This document shows positions 41,058 to 49,073 of a DNA stretch of 64,000 nucleotides, in pieces. Location: NCBI GenBank assembly GCA_018714695.1, contig DVNB01000083.1:1-64000 (forward strand), written 5' to 3'. Under the pieces are notes generated by a model. It saw only the letters and a list, made by a program, of their open reading frames with translations. It did not search any database and was not told where the DNA came from. The position numbers were made by a program, and so were the translations under genes. Every line of letters begins with the position of its first letter. Position 1 is the stretch's first letter. This stretch comes from Candidatus Ornithomonoglobus merdipullorum. Its GTDB lineage: Bacteria; Bacillota; Clostridia; UBA1381.

Positions 41058-41080
41058 CAAACATATAAGGAGGGCTTACA

Positions 41081-41371
41081 ATGAATTTTATAGAAGAACT
41101 ATATTACGGAAATATTGATCCTAACCGGAAGAAGTTTGATAAAAATACACAAATTGCAGAGGCTTTAAAGCTGTTTTGCGAGAACGAAAGCAGGCTGAAC
41201 GAAGTTTTGACAGGGGATGACCTGAGACTATTTCATGACATGGTCAATGCCGGTGATGAAATAACGGCTTGTACAGGTGTGGAAAATTTTAAGATAGGAT
41301 TTATACTTGGTGTTCGTATAATGATCGATTGCTTTAAGTCAGATGAAAATATGATATTTAAGGACATTTGA
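41081..41371 (+). CDS. Small helical protein, DUF6809-like
   Basis: A 96-residue, all-helical acidic protein (MNFIEELYYGNIDPNRKKF ... FKIGFILGVRIMIDCF). The opening I-E-E-L-Y-Y-G-x-I-x-P, and the GFxLGxRIMI end, are typical of a small family common in Clostridia next to XRE regulators or on mobile elements. Function unknown. AAGGAGGG precedes ATG 41081. The divergent XRE gene and shared operators imply it is the main regulated partner. Confidence 0.7.
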   Translation: MNFIEELYYGNIDPNRKKFDKNTQIAEALKLFCENESRLNEVLTGDDLRLFHDMVNAGDEITACTGVENFKIGFILGVRIMIDCFKSDENMIFKDI

Positions 41372-41397
41372 ATCAGAAACTAATTAAATAAAAAGTA

Positions 41398-41426
41398 TTG
41401 AATTTTTTTTGTTTTTATTGTATTAT
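41398..41426 (+). promoter_or_regulatory. Promoter of the AraC regulator
   Basis: TTGAAT (41398-41403), a T-rich 17-bp spacer, TATTAT (41421-41426). Confidence 0.65.
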
Positions 41427-41450
41427 ATTTATATGAAAGGGGATGATCCT

Positions 41451-42260
41451 ATGGCTGCGGAATATTTGCGTGTATGGGATGATTTTTGCTGTGAGTATTC
41501 GATGAGAAGAAAGGGATGGTGCATGAACAAGATGCACTATCACCGCTCATACGAGCTTTTCATCATGACCTCAGGTGAGACCGAGCTCATGAACGAGGAT
41601 CACATTATCAGCATGAAAAAAGGCGATGTGGCTCTTTTCAGAAAAAATGTCCTGCACAAAAACAACGGCGGATCCGCTCACGGGCGTTATGCGGTGAATT
41701 TTTCGGATAACTTTCTCTCCGAGCATTTTATGCCTAATGTCATACCCGAGATGCTCCGCTGCTTTGACCGCGAGAAGATAAGCATATCGAAGGAGTATTT
41801 CGAGTATGCCGCCGCGCTTCTCAAGCGAATGAGAGAACCCGGAGGCGAATACGCGTATCTTGCGGCGCTGCTGACAGCGCTCGGGGATATAGCGGAACGA
41901 AGCGGCAACGCGGGAACGGGCGCGGTTAAGCGCGGCAATGTCGATCCCATACTTGAATACATCAATAAGTATTACGGCACGATCGAGAATATAGACGAGA
42001 TAGCCGATTTTGTGCATATGTCAAAGTCGTATCTTTGCCAGAAATTCAAGCGCGAGACCTCAATGACCGTTTCGGAATACTTAAACAGCGTACGTATAAA
42101 AAACGCCTGCGCCATGCTTGCCGACGGTTTCAGCGTCAGCGACACGGCTCTGCGCTGCGGCTACAGCACATCCTCATATTTCTGCAAGATGTTCAAGAGC
42201 ATAGTGAGCATGACACCGAGCGAATACAGGCGCTATGACGAGGACATGCGCAATATCTGA
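41451..42260 (+). CDS. AraC-family transcriptional regulator
   Basis: A 269-residue regulator: N-terminal cupin-type sensor (HYHRSYELFIMTSGETELMNEDH, KKGDVALFRKNVLHKN) that probably binds a sugar, and a C-terminal double HTH (IDEIADFVHMSKSYLCQKFKRETSMTVSEYLNSVRI, SDTALRCGYSTSSYFCKMFKSIVSMTPSEYRR). ATG 41451 has AAAGGGGATG upstream. The following oligogalacturonate-lyase-like gene and permease on the same strand are its likely targets. Confidence 0.88.
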   Translation: MAAEYLRVWDDFCCEYSMRRKGWCMNKMHYHRSYELFIMTSGETELMNEDHIISMKKGDVALFRKNVLHKNNGGSAHGRYAVNFSDNFLSEHFMPNVIPEMLRCFDREKISISKEYFEYAAALLKRMREPGGEYAYLAALLTALGDIAERSGNAGTGAVKRGNVDPILEYINKYYGTIENIDEIADFVHMSKSYLCQKFKRETSMTVSEYLNSVRIKNACAMLADGFSVSDTALRCGYSTSSYFCKMFKSIVSMTPSEYRRYDEDMRNI

Positions 42261-42336
42261 CTTACGTATCATATTGCGGAAAGATATGTGATAAAACATA
42301 GAATATGAAAAAGAAAAAACGGAGGTAACGGTACGA

Positions 42337-43419
42337 ATGAAAAACGTAAAGGTATATAAGATATCCAATGGAGAGAATTCGACGCTTACAGGGATGAACG
42401 GCGGAGATATAGAGAGTCCCGACGGATCAATGATAGTTTATGCGGCAAAACCGGATCTTGACGATCCTCACACAGAGCTTTGGGTGTGCGACAGGGATCT
42501 TAAAGGGCACAGAAGGGTGTATACAGTGTCATGCATGAACCATAACGGTCCCTCCGCATCGTTTGTGGATAACGACACGATAGTGTTCAGAGATATGAAA
42601 GACGATATCCCGTCCTTTATACTTTACGATGTAGAACGGAACGAGGAAAAGTGCAGGATATACGGTAAGATGGGGCATCGTGTTTCGGGTGAGCTGTTTC
42701 CGTTCTCGGTCCGCGAGGGGCAGCTTGGGAAAAACGGCGCGTTTCCGAATATCGACAGGTGCGGCGTATATATGATAAACGTGAGGACAGGGGAGATCAC
42801 TTTTCTGATAAGCGATGATGAGATGAACGATATAGCTCTGAGCCGCGGATACGGCATAAAGCCGAACACATGTGATGTGAGCCATCTGCAGCTGAGCCCA
42901 GACTGCTCCGCCGTAATGATGCGCATGGGCATACCGGACTGCCCGACCTTCGGGGCGCTCGGCTGCATGGACCTGGCGACAAGGAAAACGCATCTGATAC
43001 CTGATAAGCCTGTGCATCAGCTCTGGTTCGACAATGACACGTATATGGCGACAAGACAGTTTGAGATCGACGGCAGGATCGATATGGCAACAAGCTACAT
43101 TGCGAGGTTTTCGAAGGACGGCGAGGAGCTTGAGGTCTTGGGCGGAATAGGGAATCATATAGACGGAAATGCCGACAGAACGCTTTTTGCGGGTGACCGC
43201 TGTTATCCCGGATACGCGACAAACGTGTACGTCTACGAGCGAGGGAACAAGACTCCCATTGCAGAAATAGAGATCGATGATCTGCCGGAGACAGTGTGGA
43301 AGAAGCAGGTACACCCAAACCCATCGTTTTCGGGCAACGGAAAAAGACTGTATTTCAACAGACCGGTTTCCAATGACAGGACAGAAGCGTCGTTTGTAAA
43401 GATAGATGAAGTGCATTAA
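42337..43419 (+). CDS. Beta-propeller protein of the oligogalacturonate lyase type
   Basis: A 360-residue cytoplasmic-looking protein (no signal peptide) with WD/PD40-like blades (ESPDGSMIVYAAKP, LQLSPDCSAVMMRM, HPNPSFSGNGKRLYFNRP). The latter motif and an upstream HIDGNADRTLF match oligogalacturonide lyases (PL22), where a propeller His binds Mn. That would make it a cleaver of short pectin fragments to 4-deoxy-L-threo-5-hexosulose uronate. Similarity is moderate and the catalytic His cannot be assigned securely, so it could be a related propeller of other function. AraC upstream and permease downstream support a sugar role. Confidence 0.65.
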   Translation: MKNVKVYKISNGENSTLTGMNGGDIESPDGSMIVYAAKPDLDDPHTELWVCDRDLKGHRRVYTVSCMNHNGPSASFVDNDTIVFRDMKDDIPSFILYDVERNEEKCRIYGKMGHRVSGELFPFSVREGQLGKNGAFPNIDRCGVYMINVRTGEITFLISDDEMNDIALSRGYGIKPNTCDVSHLQLSPDCSAVMMRMGIPDCPTFGALGCMDLATRKTHLIPDKPVHQLWFDNDTYMATRQFEIDGRIDMATSYIARFSKDGEELEVLGGIGNHIDGNADRTLFAGDRCYPGYATNVYVYERGNKTPIAEIEIDDLPETVWKKQVHPNPSFSGNGKRLYFNRPVSNDRTEASFVKIDEVH

Positions 43420-43443
43420 ATGCGGAATTAAAATAGTTAAAGC

Positions 43444-44556
43444 ATGAAGAAAATAATAAATTTTGTAAAAACGGAAAGCGTGCTCACTATCTCGGTGCTG
43501 CTTGCGGCAGTGTCGTGCTTTGCCGTGCCGCCCGACTCGGAATATGCGGGGTATATAGATGTGAAGGTCATTTCGCTGCTGTTTTCGCTTATGGCGGTGA
43601 TGGCGGGCTTTCAGAGCATGTTTGTGTTCCGAAGGATCGGCAGAGCGCTGCTTTCAAAAACAAAAAATACAGTTGAGCTTGCGGCGGTGCTCGTCATGCT
43701 CTGTTTTTTCTCGAGCATGTTCGTGACGAACGATGTGGCGCTGATCACTTTTGTGCCGTTTGCGGCGGAGCTTTTCATGATGTGCGGCAAGAGGAAGCAG
43801 CTGCTTGTGACCGTGGTACTCCAGACAATAGCGGCGAATCTCGGCAGTATGCTGATACCTCCGGGCAACCCGCAGAATCTGTATCTCTACTCCGTTTCCG
43901 GGATGAGCATGGCGGAATTTGTATCGGTGATGCTGCCGTTTTCGGCGCTTTCGTTCGCGCTCCTCTGCATATCGCTCATTTTCGTAAAAAAAGAGCCGAC
44001 CGAGCTGCCGGAGCAGAAGGAGGTATATCCTGCTGTAAACCGTAAAAGGCTCATCATGTACATACTGCTTTTCGCTGTGTGTCTCTGCGCGGTATTAAAG
44101 CTTATACCGCACTATCTGTCGTTTGCGGCAGTGGCTGTGTGTCTTGCGCTGTTTGACAGACGGATATTTGCGCGCATCGATTACGGACTGCTTCTGACCT
44201 TTGCAGCACTCTTTGTACTTGTCGGGAATCTTGCGAGGATCCCGGCGGTATATGGGTTTGTCTCATCTCTTACGGAGTCTCATCCGTTTGCTGTATCCGT
44301 CGGCGCAAGTCAGGTCATAAGCAACGTACCCGCGGCGCTTCTGATAAGCGGATTCACGGAGAATTATACGGAGATACTGAAGGGCGTAAACATAGGAGGT
44401 CTCGGCACGCTCATCGCATCTATGGCAAGCCTTATATCCTATAAGCTTTACGTAAGAACGGAGGGCGCTGAAAAGGGGAGATATATGGCGGTTTTCACAC
44501 TGCTGAATGTGGTGTTTCTTGCGGCGCTGTGTGTGTTGAATATGATATTACACTAA
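43444..44556 (+). CDS. SLC13/citrate-type anion permease
   Basis: A 370-residue polytopic protein with about 10-11 TM helices and the two reentrant motifs of the ion-transporter superfamily: SSMFVTNDVALITFVPFA and SMLIPPGNPQNLYLYS, with a later SNVPAALLISGF. This resembles CitMHS/ArsB/SLC13 permeases that move di- or tricarboxylates, usually with Na+ or H+. Context (AraC, oligogalacturonate-lyase-like protein) suggests an organic acid, possibly uronate-derived. ATG 43444 is 24 bp after the previous stop, suggesting an operon. Confidence 0.82.
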   Translation: MKKIINFVKTESVLTISVLLAAVSCFAVPPDSEYAGYIDVKVISLLFSLMAVMAGFQSMFVFRRIGRALLSKTKNTVELAAVLVMLCFFSSMFVTNDVALITFVPFAAELFMMCGKRKQLLVTVVLQTIAANLGSMLIPPGNPQNLYLYSVSGMSMAEFVSVMLPFSALSFALLCISLIFVKKEPTELPEQKEVYPAVNRKRLIMYILLFAVCLCAVLKLIPHYLSFAAVAVCLALFDRRIFARIDYGLLLTFAALFVLVGNLARIPAVYGFVSSLTESHPFAVSVGASQVISNVPAALLISGFTENYTEILKGVNIGGLGTLIASMASLISYKLYVRTEGAEKGRYMAVFTLLNVVFLAALCVLNMILH

Positions 44557-44762
44557 GTAATTGCAAAACGCGGCAGCGCTTTGTAATTACTTCCCTATAC
44601 TGGGGTGCTCGAGGGTAATACCCTCGAATTGGATCAATTTCTGACGACATGCGCGTCAGAAATTGGGGTTAAAAAAGTTTCAACGAACAGTTTTATCCTA
44701 TCGGATGGAACTTTTTTAACCTACCTATGCTTGATGGATTGCGAAACGAATGTTTCGCAATC
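44555..44762 (+). ncRNA. Array of five consecutive strong hairpins (possible structured RNA)
   Basis: Five perfect or near-perfect inverted repeats follow each other without overlap. H1 44555-44592 (13-bp stem, one G-T). H2 44609-44627 (TCGAGGGTA/TACCCTCGA). H3 44635-44665 (CAATTTCTGACG/CGTCAGAAATTG). H4 44667-44721 (GGTTAAAAAAGTT/AACTTTTTTAACC, 29-nt loop with its own ATCC/GGAT). H5 44737-44762 (GATTGCGAAAC/GTTTCGCAATC). The stems total about 58 bp in 208 bp. H1 overlaps the permease stop and the array ends 36 bp before thiE. It may be an untranslated leader, a repeat element, or serial terminators; no TPP-riboswitch signature is visible. Confidence 0.6.
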
Positions 44763-44798
44763 ACCTAATGATATTGTATTGATTTGGAGATGATATTA

Positions 44799-45413
44799 AT
44801 GGAGCTGTCAAGGCTTTATGCAATAACCGACAGAAAACTTATACAGTCCTCGCTCGGCGAGGACATAGCCGCCGCGGTAAAAGGCGGCGCGGGGCTGATA
44901 CAGCTGCGTGAAAAAAATGTGACAGAGGATGAATATATCGCTTATGCAAGGGAGGCGCTTGCGGTCTGCCGCAGTCTCGGCGCAAGACTGATAATAAACG
45001 ACAGTGTAGCCGTGTGCGCCGCTGCCGGCGCCGACGGCGTGCATCTTGGGCAGGGTGATACAGATCCGAAGGAGGCTCGGCGGATCCTTGGCGGCAATGC
45101 GATAATCGGCGTTACGGCGAAGACTGTAGAGCAGGCGCAGAGGGCAGAGACGGACGGCGCCGACTACCTCGGCAGCGGAGCCGTATTCGGAACATCGACA
45201 AAGGCGGACGCTGTGAAAATGGATATCGAAACGCTGAGAGAGATCGTATCATCTGTAAGCATACCGGTCTACGCTATAGGCGGGATAAATGCGGAAAACA
45301 TATCGCAGCTCAGGGGCAGCGGCATATATGGAGCGGCTGTCGTGTCGGGGATATTCAAGGGCGATATAGAAAAAAATGCGGCGCGGCTCAAGGAGGAGGT
45401 CGAGCTTCTGTGA
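44799..45413 (+). CDS. thiE: Thiamine-phosphate synthase ThiE
   Basis: A 204-residue TIM barrel joining HMP-PP and thiazole phosphate to thiamine phosphate. It has the ThiE motifs LYAITDRKL, LIQLREKN, LIINDSVAVCAAAGADGVHLGQGD and the loop GSGAVFGTSTKADA, then VYAIGGINAENI. This distinguishes it from the TenI at 3648. ATG 44799 is 11 bases after TTGGAGATG; the frame extends 15 bases upstream to a TTG. Its stop overlaps the thiD GTG by 4 bases. Confidence 0.93.
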   Translation: MELSRLYAITDRKLIQSSLGEDIAAAVKGGAGLIQLREKNVTEDEYIAYAREALAVCRSLGARLIINDSVAVCAAAGADGVHLGQGDTDPKEARRILGGNAIIGVTAKTVEQAQRAETDGADYLGSGAVFGTSTKADAVKMDIETLREIVSSVSIPVYAIGGINAENISQLRGSGIYGAAVVSGIFKGDIEKNAARLKEEVELL

Positions 45414-46195
45414 AAACATTTTTGAGTATCGCAGGCTCCGATCCGAGCGGCGGCGCCGGCGTGCAGGCGGATATAAAGACGGCATCTGCGTTTGGACTTT
45501 ATGCCATGGGGGCTGTGACCGCGCTGACCATTCAGAATACCACCGGAGTGAAGGACATGATCCCCGCGGGCGCAGATGCGGTATACCGCCAGGCGGAGGC
45601 GGTGTTTGAGGACATATTCCCGGACTGCGTAAAGATAGGGATGTGCGCCGATGCTGATACGGTATCAGCCATAGCCGATCTGCTGAAGCGTTTCAGACCG
45701 CGTAATGTCGTGCTCGACACAATACTGCTCTCAACGAGCGGGCACGAGCTGTTGAGCCGTGAAGGCGCTGAGATAATGAAGGAACGGCTGTTTTCTATGG
45801 CTGACATAATAACGCCGAACGTTCCGGAGGCGGAGTATATAACAGGAGAGAAAATAGAAACGAGAGCCGACATGGAGCGTGCCGCGGCGGCGCTTTATGA
45901 AAAATACGGCTGCGGCGTGCTAATAAAAGGCGGACACCTGGGCGGCTGCGATGTGTTCTATGACGGTACCTTGTCGGTATTTGAGCATAAGCTGACGGAC
46001 AGCAAAAACACACACGGCACCGGCTGTGCGCTGTCATCTGCCGCAGCATGCCTATTGGCACTCGGGAAAACGAAAAGCGAGGCAGCTTTGGGAGCCGCGC
46101 GGTACGTGGTAGGGGCAATAGAAGCGGGGCTTGATCTCGGCAAAGGAAACGGCCCGCTCGATCTGTTTTACGGGAGGAGAAAACAATATGGATAG
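45410..46195 (+). CDS. thiD: HMP/HMP-P kinase ThiD
   Basis: A 261-residue ribokinase-fold enzyme that phosphorylates hydroxymethylpyrimidine twice to HMP-PP, the partner of ThiE. Motifs: SIAGSDPSGGAGVQADIKT, DTILLSTSGHELLSREG, ITPNVPEAEYITG and the C-terminal anion hole KNTHGTGCALSSAAAC. GTG 45410 overlaps the thiE stop (GTGA). ThiC, the HMP synthase, is not in the window. Confidence 0.94.
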   Translation: MKTFLSIAGSDPSGGAGVQADIKTASAFGLYAMGAVTALTIQNTTGVKDMIPAGADAVYRQAEAVFEDIFPDCVKIGMCADADTVSAIADLLKRFRPRNVVLDTILLSTSGHELLSREGAEIMKERLFSMADIITPNVPEAEYITGEKIETRADMERAAAALYEKYGCGVLIKGGHLGGCDVFYDGTLSVFEHKLTDSKNTHGTGCALSSAAACLLALGKTKSEAALGAARYVVGAIEAGLDLGKGNGPLDLFYGRRKQYG

Positions 46196-46844
46196 ATACA
46201 AAAAGATCGCCGTACCTATAATGCTCGCCGCATTGGCGGCGGCGCTGATATTTGGCGGCTGGAGACATTTTAGGCAGGGTATCTACATTGCAGACAGGTT
46301 TTTCTATAGAATAGATGAAAATCTGTACAGAAGCAATGAGGATAATAGGATAAGCCGCAGTGAGGCGGACGGTGTTATACGCTTTGACTGTGTTTTTGAA
46401 GGCGAGAATTCAAGCGCTCTGCTTGAGCGGAGCGGGGATAATATAACACTTACATATGATGACGGTACGGCTGTAAGCGGCGTCTGGAAGAATGACAGAC
46501 TCTTGGATGGAGAAGGGATACCGGCAGCATATTCGGAGGGAATATCTGTTACATTCAATGATGAACGGATGTCTATAGGAAAGGGAGCGCTCAGTGATGC
46601 TCTATGCCGGATAGAATTCGGTGACACGGAGGTAAGGGGATATTGGGGCTTGCCTGTCATAGGCGTACTTATATATGCACTCGGCGTGTTTGGATTCCTT
46701 TTCCCTGATAAGACGCACTTTTTCTTGCGCGGATGGGCGTACCGGGTTCCCGAGCTTTCCGAAGAAGGGGCAGCCGCGCAGCGGATAGGAGGCATTGTGC
46801 TTATGATCTTGGGAGTGCTTGCAATAACGATGCCGTTTTTGTGA
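46188..46844 (+). CDS. Membrane protein of unknown function
   Basis: A 218-residue protein with one N-terminal TM helix (about 9-24), an extracellular beta-rich domain of about 120 residues (FEGENSSALLERSGDNITLTYDDGTAV), and two C-terminal TM helices (about 158-176, 197-217). GGGAGGAG precedes ATG 46188, which overlaps thiD by 8 bases, so it is cotranscribed with thiED, although no thiamine role is evident. No known family recognised. Confidence 0.6.
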   Translation: MDRYKKIAVPIMLAALAAALIFGGWRHFRQGIYIADRFFYRIDENLYRSNEDNRISRSEADGVIRFDCVFEGENSSALLERSGDNITLTYDDGTAVSGVWKNDRLLDGEGIPAAYSEGISVTFNDERMSIGKGALSDALCRIEFGDTEVRGYWGLPVIGVLIYALGVFGFLFPDKTHFFLRGWAYRVPELSEEGAAAQRIGGIVLMILGVLAITMPFL

Positions 46845-46867
46845 AGATTTTAAAGGAGTGGCAGCAT

Positions 46868-47380
46868 ATGAAAAAATATATTGGCTATATACCTGCAGTT
46901 ATTTTAACTGCGGCGTATATGATCTTCAGCCGGGGCACAGTCATGCCAGTTATTATCGTGGGACTTCTGCTGATCTGGGCCTCGGCATTTTTATTACATA
47001 AGGGATTCTTTTGGGGCGGTGCTTTCGGAACGCTTTCTGCGGTTGGGCTGATCTGTACGGGAATAAAATACACCGCTGCGGCTGAGCTGCTGATAGGGAT
47101 CGCTTTGGCCGTATTTTACGTAATATGCGGTATTTTTCTACGAAAGAAAGGGGATCCCGTAAAAACACCAAATTCCGAAGCCCTGAAAATGCTGGTCAGG
47201 GTAGTACTTACAATAGCGGTTATACCGATAAGTATGTATGCAGCCATTGTATCTGCAATGTTTTTGATGTGGAATCAAATAAATCATGTATTGGCATACA
47301 TCGGGATGATAGCGCTCCCGTCATTGGCTTTGGTATTATCGAACAGGTCTCTGATTACAAAAACAAATCAAACTCCATAG
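46868..47380 (+). CDS. Polytopic membrane protein, probably with a replaced C-terminus
   Basis: A 170-residue protein with six hydrophobic segments (MKKYIGYIPAVILTAAYMIF ... VLAYIGMIALPSLALVL). The last 13 residues (SNRSLITKTNQTP) are read out of frame from a sequence that encodes a phosphate-binding-protein fragment in another frame (47335-47628). The native 3' end has therefore probably been lost in a deletion. GGAGTGG precedes ATG 46868. Function unknown. Confidence 0.5.
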   Translation: MKKYIGYIPAVILTAAYMIFSRGTVMPVIIVGLLLIWASAFLLHKGFFWGGAFGTLSAVGLICTGIKYTAAAELLIGIALAVFYVICGIFLRKKGDPVKTPNSEALKMLVRVVLTIAVIPISMYAAIVSAMFLMWNQINHVLAYIGMIALPSLALVLSNRSLITKTNQTP

Positions 47381-47628
47381 GATTCTCATTCAGATTCTAT
47401 GTTGAAGGCATAATAAAGAACCCTGATATCAAAATGATCGCGGTAGACGGAGCTGAACCGACGGCTGAAAATATAAGAAACGGAAGCTATCCGATCGTAA
47501 CACCTATATATGCCGTAACATATGCAGAAAACACAAACGAAAACACAGACAGGCTGCTTGAATGGATATTGTCCGAGGAGGGACAGTATATCATAGAAAA
47601 AACGGGATATGTCGGGATTCGGAGATAG
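47335..47628 (+). pseudogene. C-terminal fragment of a phosphate-binding (PstS-like) protein
   Basis: About 97 codons ending in a normal stop read IIEQVSDYKNKSNSIGFSFR, then AVDGAEPTAENIRNGSYPIV, then LLEWILSEEGQYIIEKTGYV. This is the characteristic end of PstS/substrate-binding PBP-like domains (I-G-[YF]-S, PTAENIRNGSYP, [WY]ILSxEGQxIIEKTGYV). No N-terminal part, signal peptide or start is present; upstream it overlaps the membrane protein gene out of frame. Confidence 0.7.
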
Positions 47629-47681
47629 GCGATAATATGGTGAAAGATGAAGATAAGTATAGATTGACATGATATTTTTCG

Positions 47682-47710
47682 TTGCAATCTTAGGATAATT
47701 ATGTTATAAT
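47682..47710 (+). promoter_or_regulatory. Promoter of the MNT/HEPN pair
   Basis: TTGCAA (47682-47687), 17 bp, TATAAT (47705-47710). Confidence 0.7.
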
Positions 47711-47750
47711 TGTCTTAGATAATAAGATACTGTATGCTAAAGGATGTGAG

Positions 47751-48092
47751 ATGATGTGCGATAAATTATTGTTAAATGAGCTTATTTCAAAACTGACGGC
47801 ATATGCAAAAGAGCTTTTTGGCGACAAGCTTAGGCATGTTATTCTGTACGGTTCCTATGCCAGAGGTGACTATGATGAAGAATCTGATATTGACGTAATG
47901 ATAATGGCGGATCTGTCGCCGGAAGAATTGAGTCGCTACAGATGGGAGCTCAGTTGTTTCTGTGCAGATTTAAATGTAGAAAACGGAGTTTTTATAACTA
48001 CAAAGCTGCAAAGTTCAGAAACCTTTGAACGCTGGAAGACCGTTTTGCCATTCTATAAAAATGTTTTGAAAGATGGGATAATATATGCGTGA
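47751..48092 (+). CDS. MNT-type nucleotidyltransferase (antitoxin)
   Basis: A 113-residue minimal nucleotidyltransferase with the signature GSYARGDYDEESDIDVMI (GS-x10-D-x-D). In HEPN/MNT modules this protein neutralises the HEPN RNase by complex formation and, in studied cases, by adding AMPs to a tyrosine on the toxin. The ATG pair at 47751/47754 follows AAAGGATGTGAG. The last 8 bases overlap the HEPN gene. Confidence 0.87.
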   Translation: MMCDKLLLNELISKLTAYAKELFGDKLRHVILYGSYARGDYDEESDIDVMIMADLSPEELSRYRWELSCFCADLNVENGVFITTKLQSSETFERWKTVLPFYKNVLKDGIIYA

Positions 48093-48492
48093 TGGTGCAA
48101 AATATGATCTTGCAATATATCGTTTGGAAAAGGCGGGTATTTGCTTAAAAGATGCTGTGTTATTGTTACAGAACAATAGATTCATGGCGGCTGCCAATAG
48201 AGCATATTATGCCATATTTCATAGTGCACGGTCTGTGCTTGCATTGAATGGTGAAGACAGAAAACGTCATTCAGGAGTAATATCATATTTTCAAGAGCAT
48301 TATATAAAAACGGGTATTATTGAAAAAACATATTCATATATTCTACAAAATGCTTTTGAAATACGTCAAGAATCGGATTATGAAGATTTTTATGTTCTAT
48401 CTAAACAAGACGCGGAGCAGCAAGTGGCAAATGCCGAAAAATTTTTGACAAGAATAAAAGAATATATATGCTGCTACAACGATAATCAATAG
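48085..48492 (+). CDS. HEPN-domain protein (toxin of the MNT/HEPN pair)
   Basis: A 135-residue four-helix HEPN protein (AANRAYYAIFHSARSVLALNG). The R-x4-6-[HY] region typical of HepT-like RNases reads RQESDYEDFY (R94, Y99); the Tyr is the residue AMPylated in characterised systems. Its start overlaps the MNT gene by 8 bases, as is usual for this class of toxin-antitoxin module. The intrinsic terminator at 48525-48562 ends the unit. Confidence 0.85.
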   Translation: MRDGAKYDLAIYRLEKAGICLKDAVLLLQNNRFMAAANRAYYAIFHSARSVLALNGEDRKRHSGVISYFQEHYIKTGIIEKTYSYILQNAFEIRQESDYEDFYVLSKQDAEQQVANAEKFLTRIKEYICCYNDNQ

Positions 48493-48524
48493 GATCTGGC
48501 ATAGAATTATGAAGCGTATCGGGG

Positions 48525-48562
48525 TGCAAAAGGGCGATCGTTGTTTCGATTGCCCTTTTGCA
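48525..48562 (+). terminator. Terminator of the MNT/HEPN operon
   Basis: TGCAAAAGGGCGATCG pairs with CGATTGCCCTTTTGCA (one G-T) over 16 bp with a 6-nt loop. Confidence 0.8.
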
Positions 48563-48600
48563 ATACATATGCTAAACTCTATCAGAAGGAGAGATAAAAC

Positions 48601-49071
48601 ATGGATCAGAAGATCATCAGCTTAAGGGAGAGACCGGAATTAAAGGAGCAGGCTGCTGCTTGGTTCCATGAAAAATGGGGTGTTCCTTTAAAAGAATACC
48701 GCGACAGCATGGATGCGTGCTTAAATGGAGGCGGCGCAGTTCCGCAGTGGTATATGGTTATGGAAAATTCCCGTATCATTTGCGGCATGGGTGTTATAGA
48801 AAATGATTTTCATAACAGAAAGGATCTTTCGCCGAATGTATGCGCTGTCTATACAGAGAAAGACCGCCGAGGCAGAGGCATCGCGGGCGCGCTTCTCGAT
48901 CATGTTTGCAAAGATATGAGCTCAATGGGTATCGATACATTGTATCTTCTGACTGATCACACCTCATTTTATGAGAGATACGGATGGGAATTCCTCTGTC
49001 CCGTTCAGGGTGGCGGTGAGACCGAAATGTCGAGAATGTATATCCACAGAGCACGGCAGAAAGGGAGATAA
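48601..49071 (+). CDS. GNAT-family N-acetyltransferase
   Basis: A 156-residue acetyltransferase with the acetyl-CoA loop VYTEKDRRGRGIAGALLDHV (motif A, R-x-x-G-x-G/A) and the downstream LYLLTDHTSFYERYGWEF. Substrate unknown. AAGGAGAG precedes ATG 48601. It ends 2 bases before the response regulator ATG, so it probably shares a transcript with the two-component system that follows. Confidence 0.87.
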   Translation: MDQKIISLRERPELKEQAAAWFHEKWGVPLKEYRDSMDACLNGGGAVPQWYMVMENSRIICGMGVIENDFHNRKDLSPNVCAVYTEKDRRGRGIAGALLDHVCKDMSSMGIDTLYLLTDHTSFYERYGWEFLCPVQGGGETEMSRMYIHRARQKGR

Positions 49072-49073
49072 AC

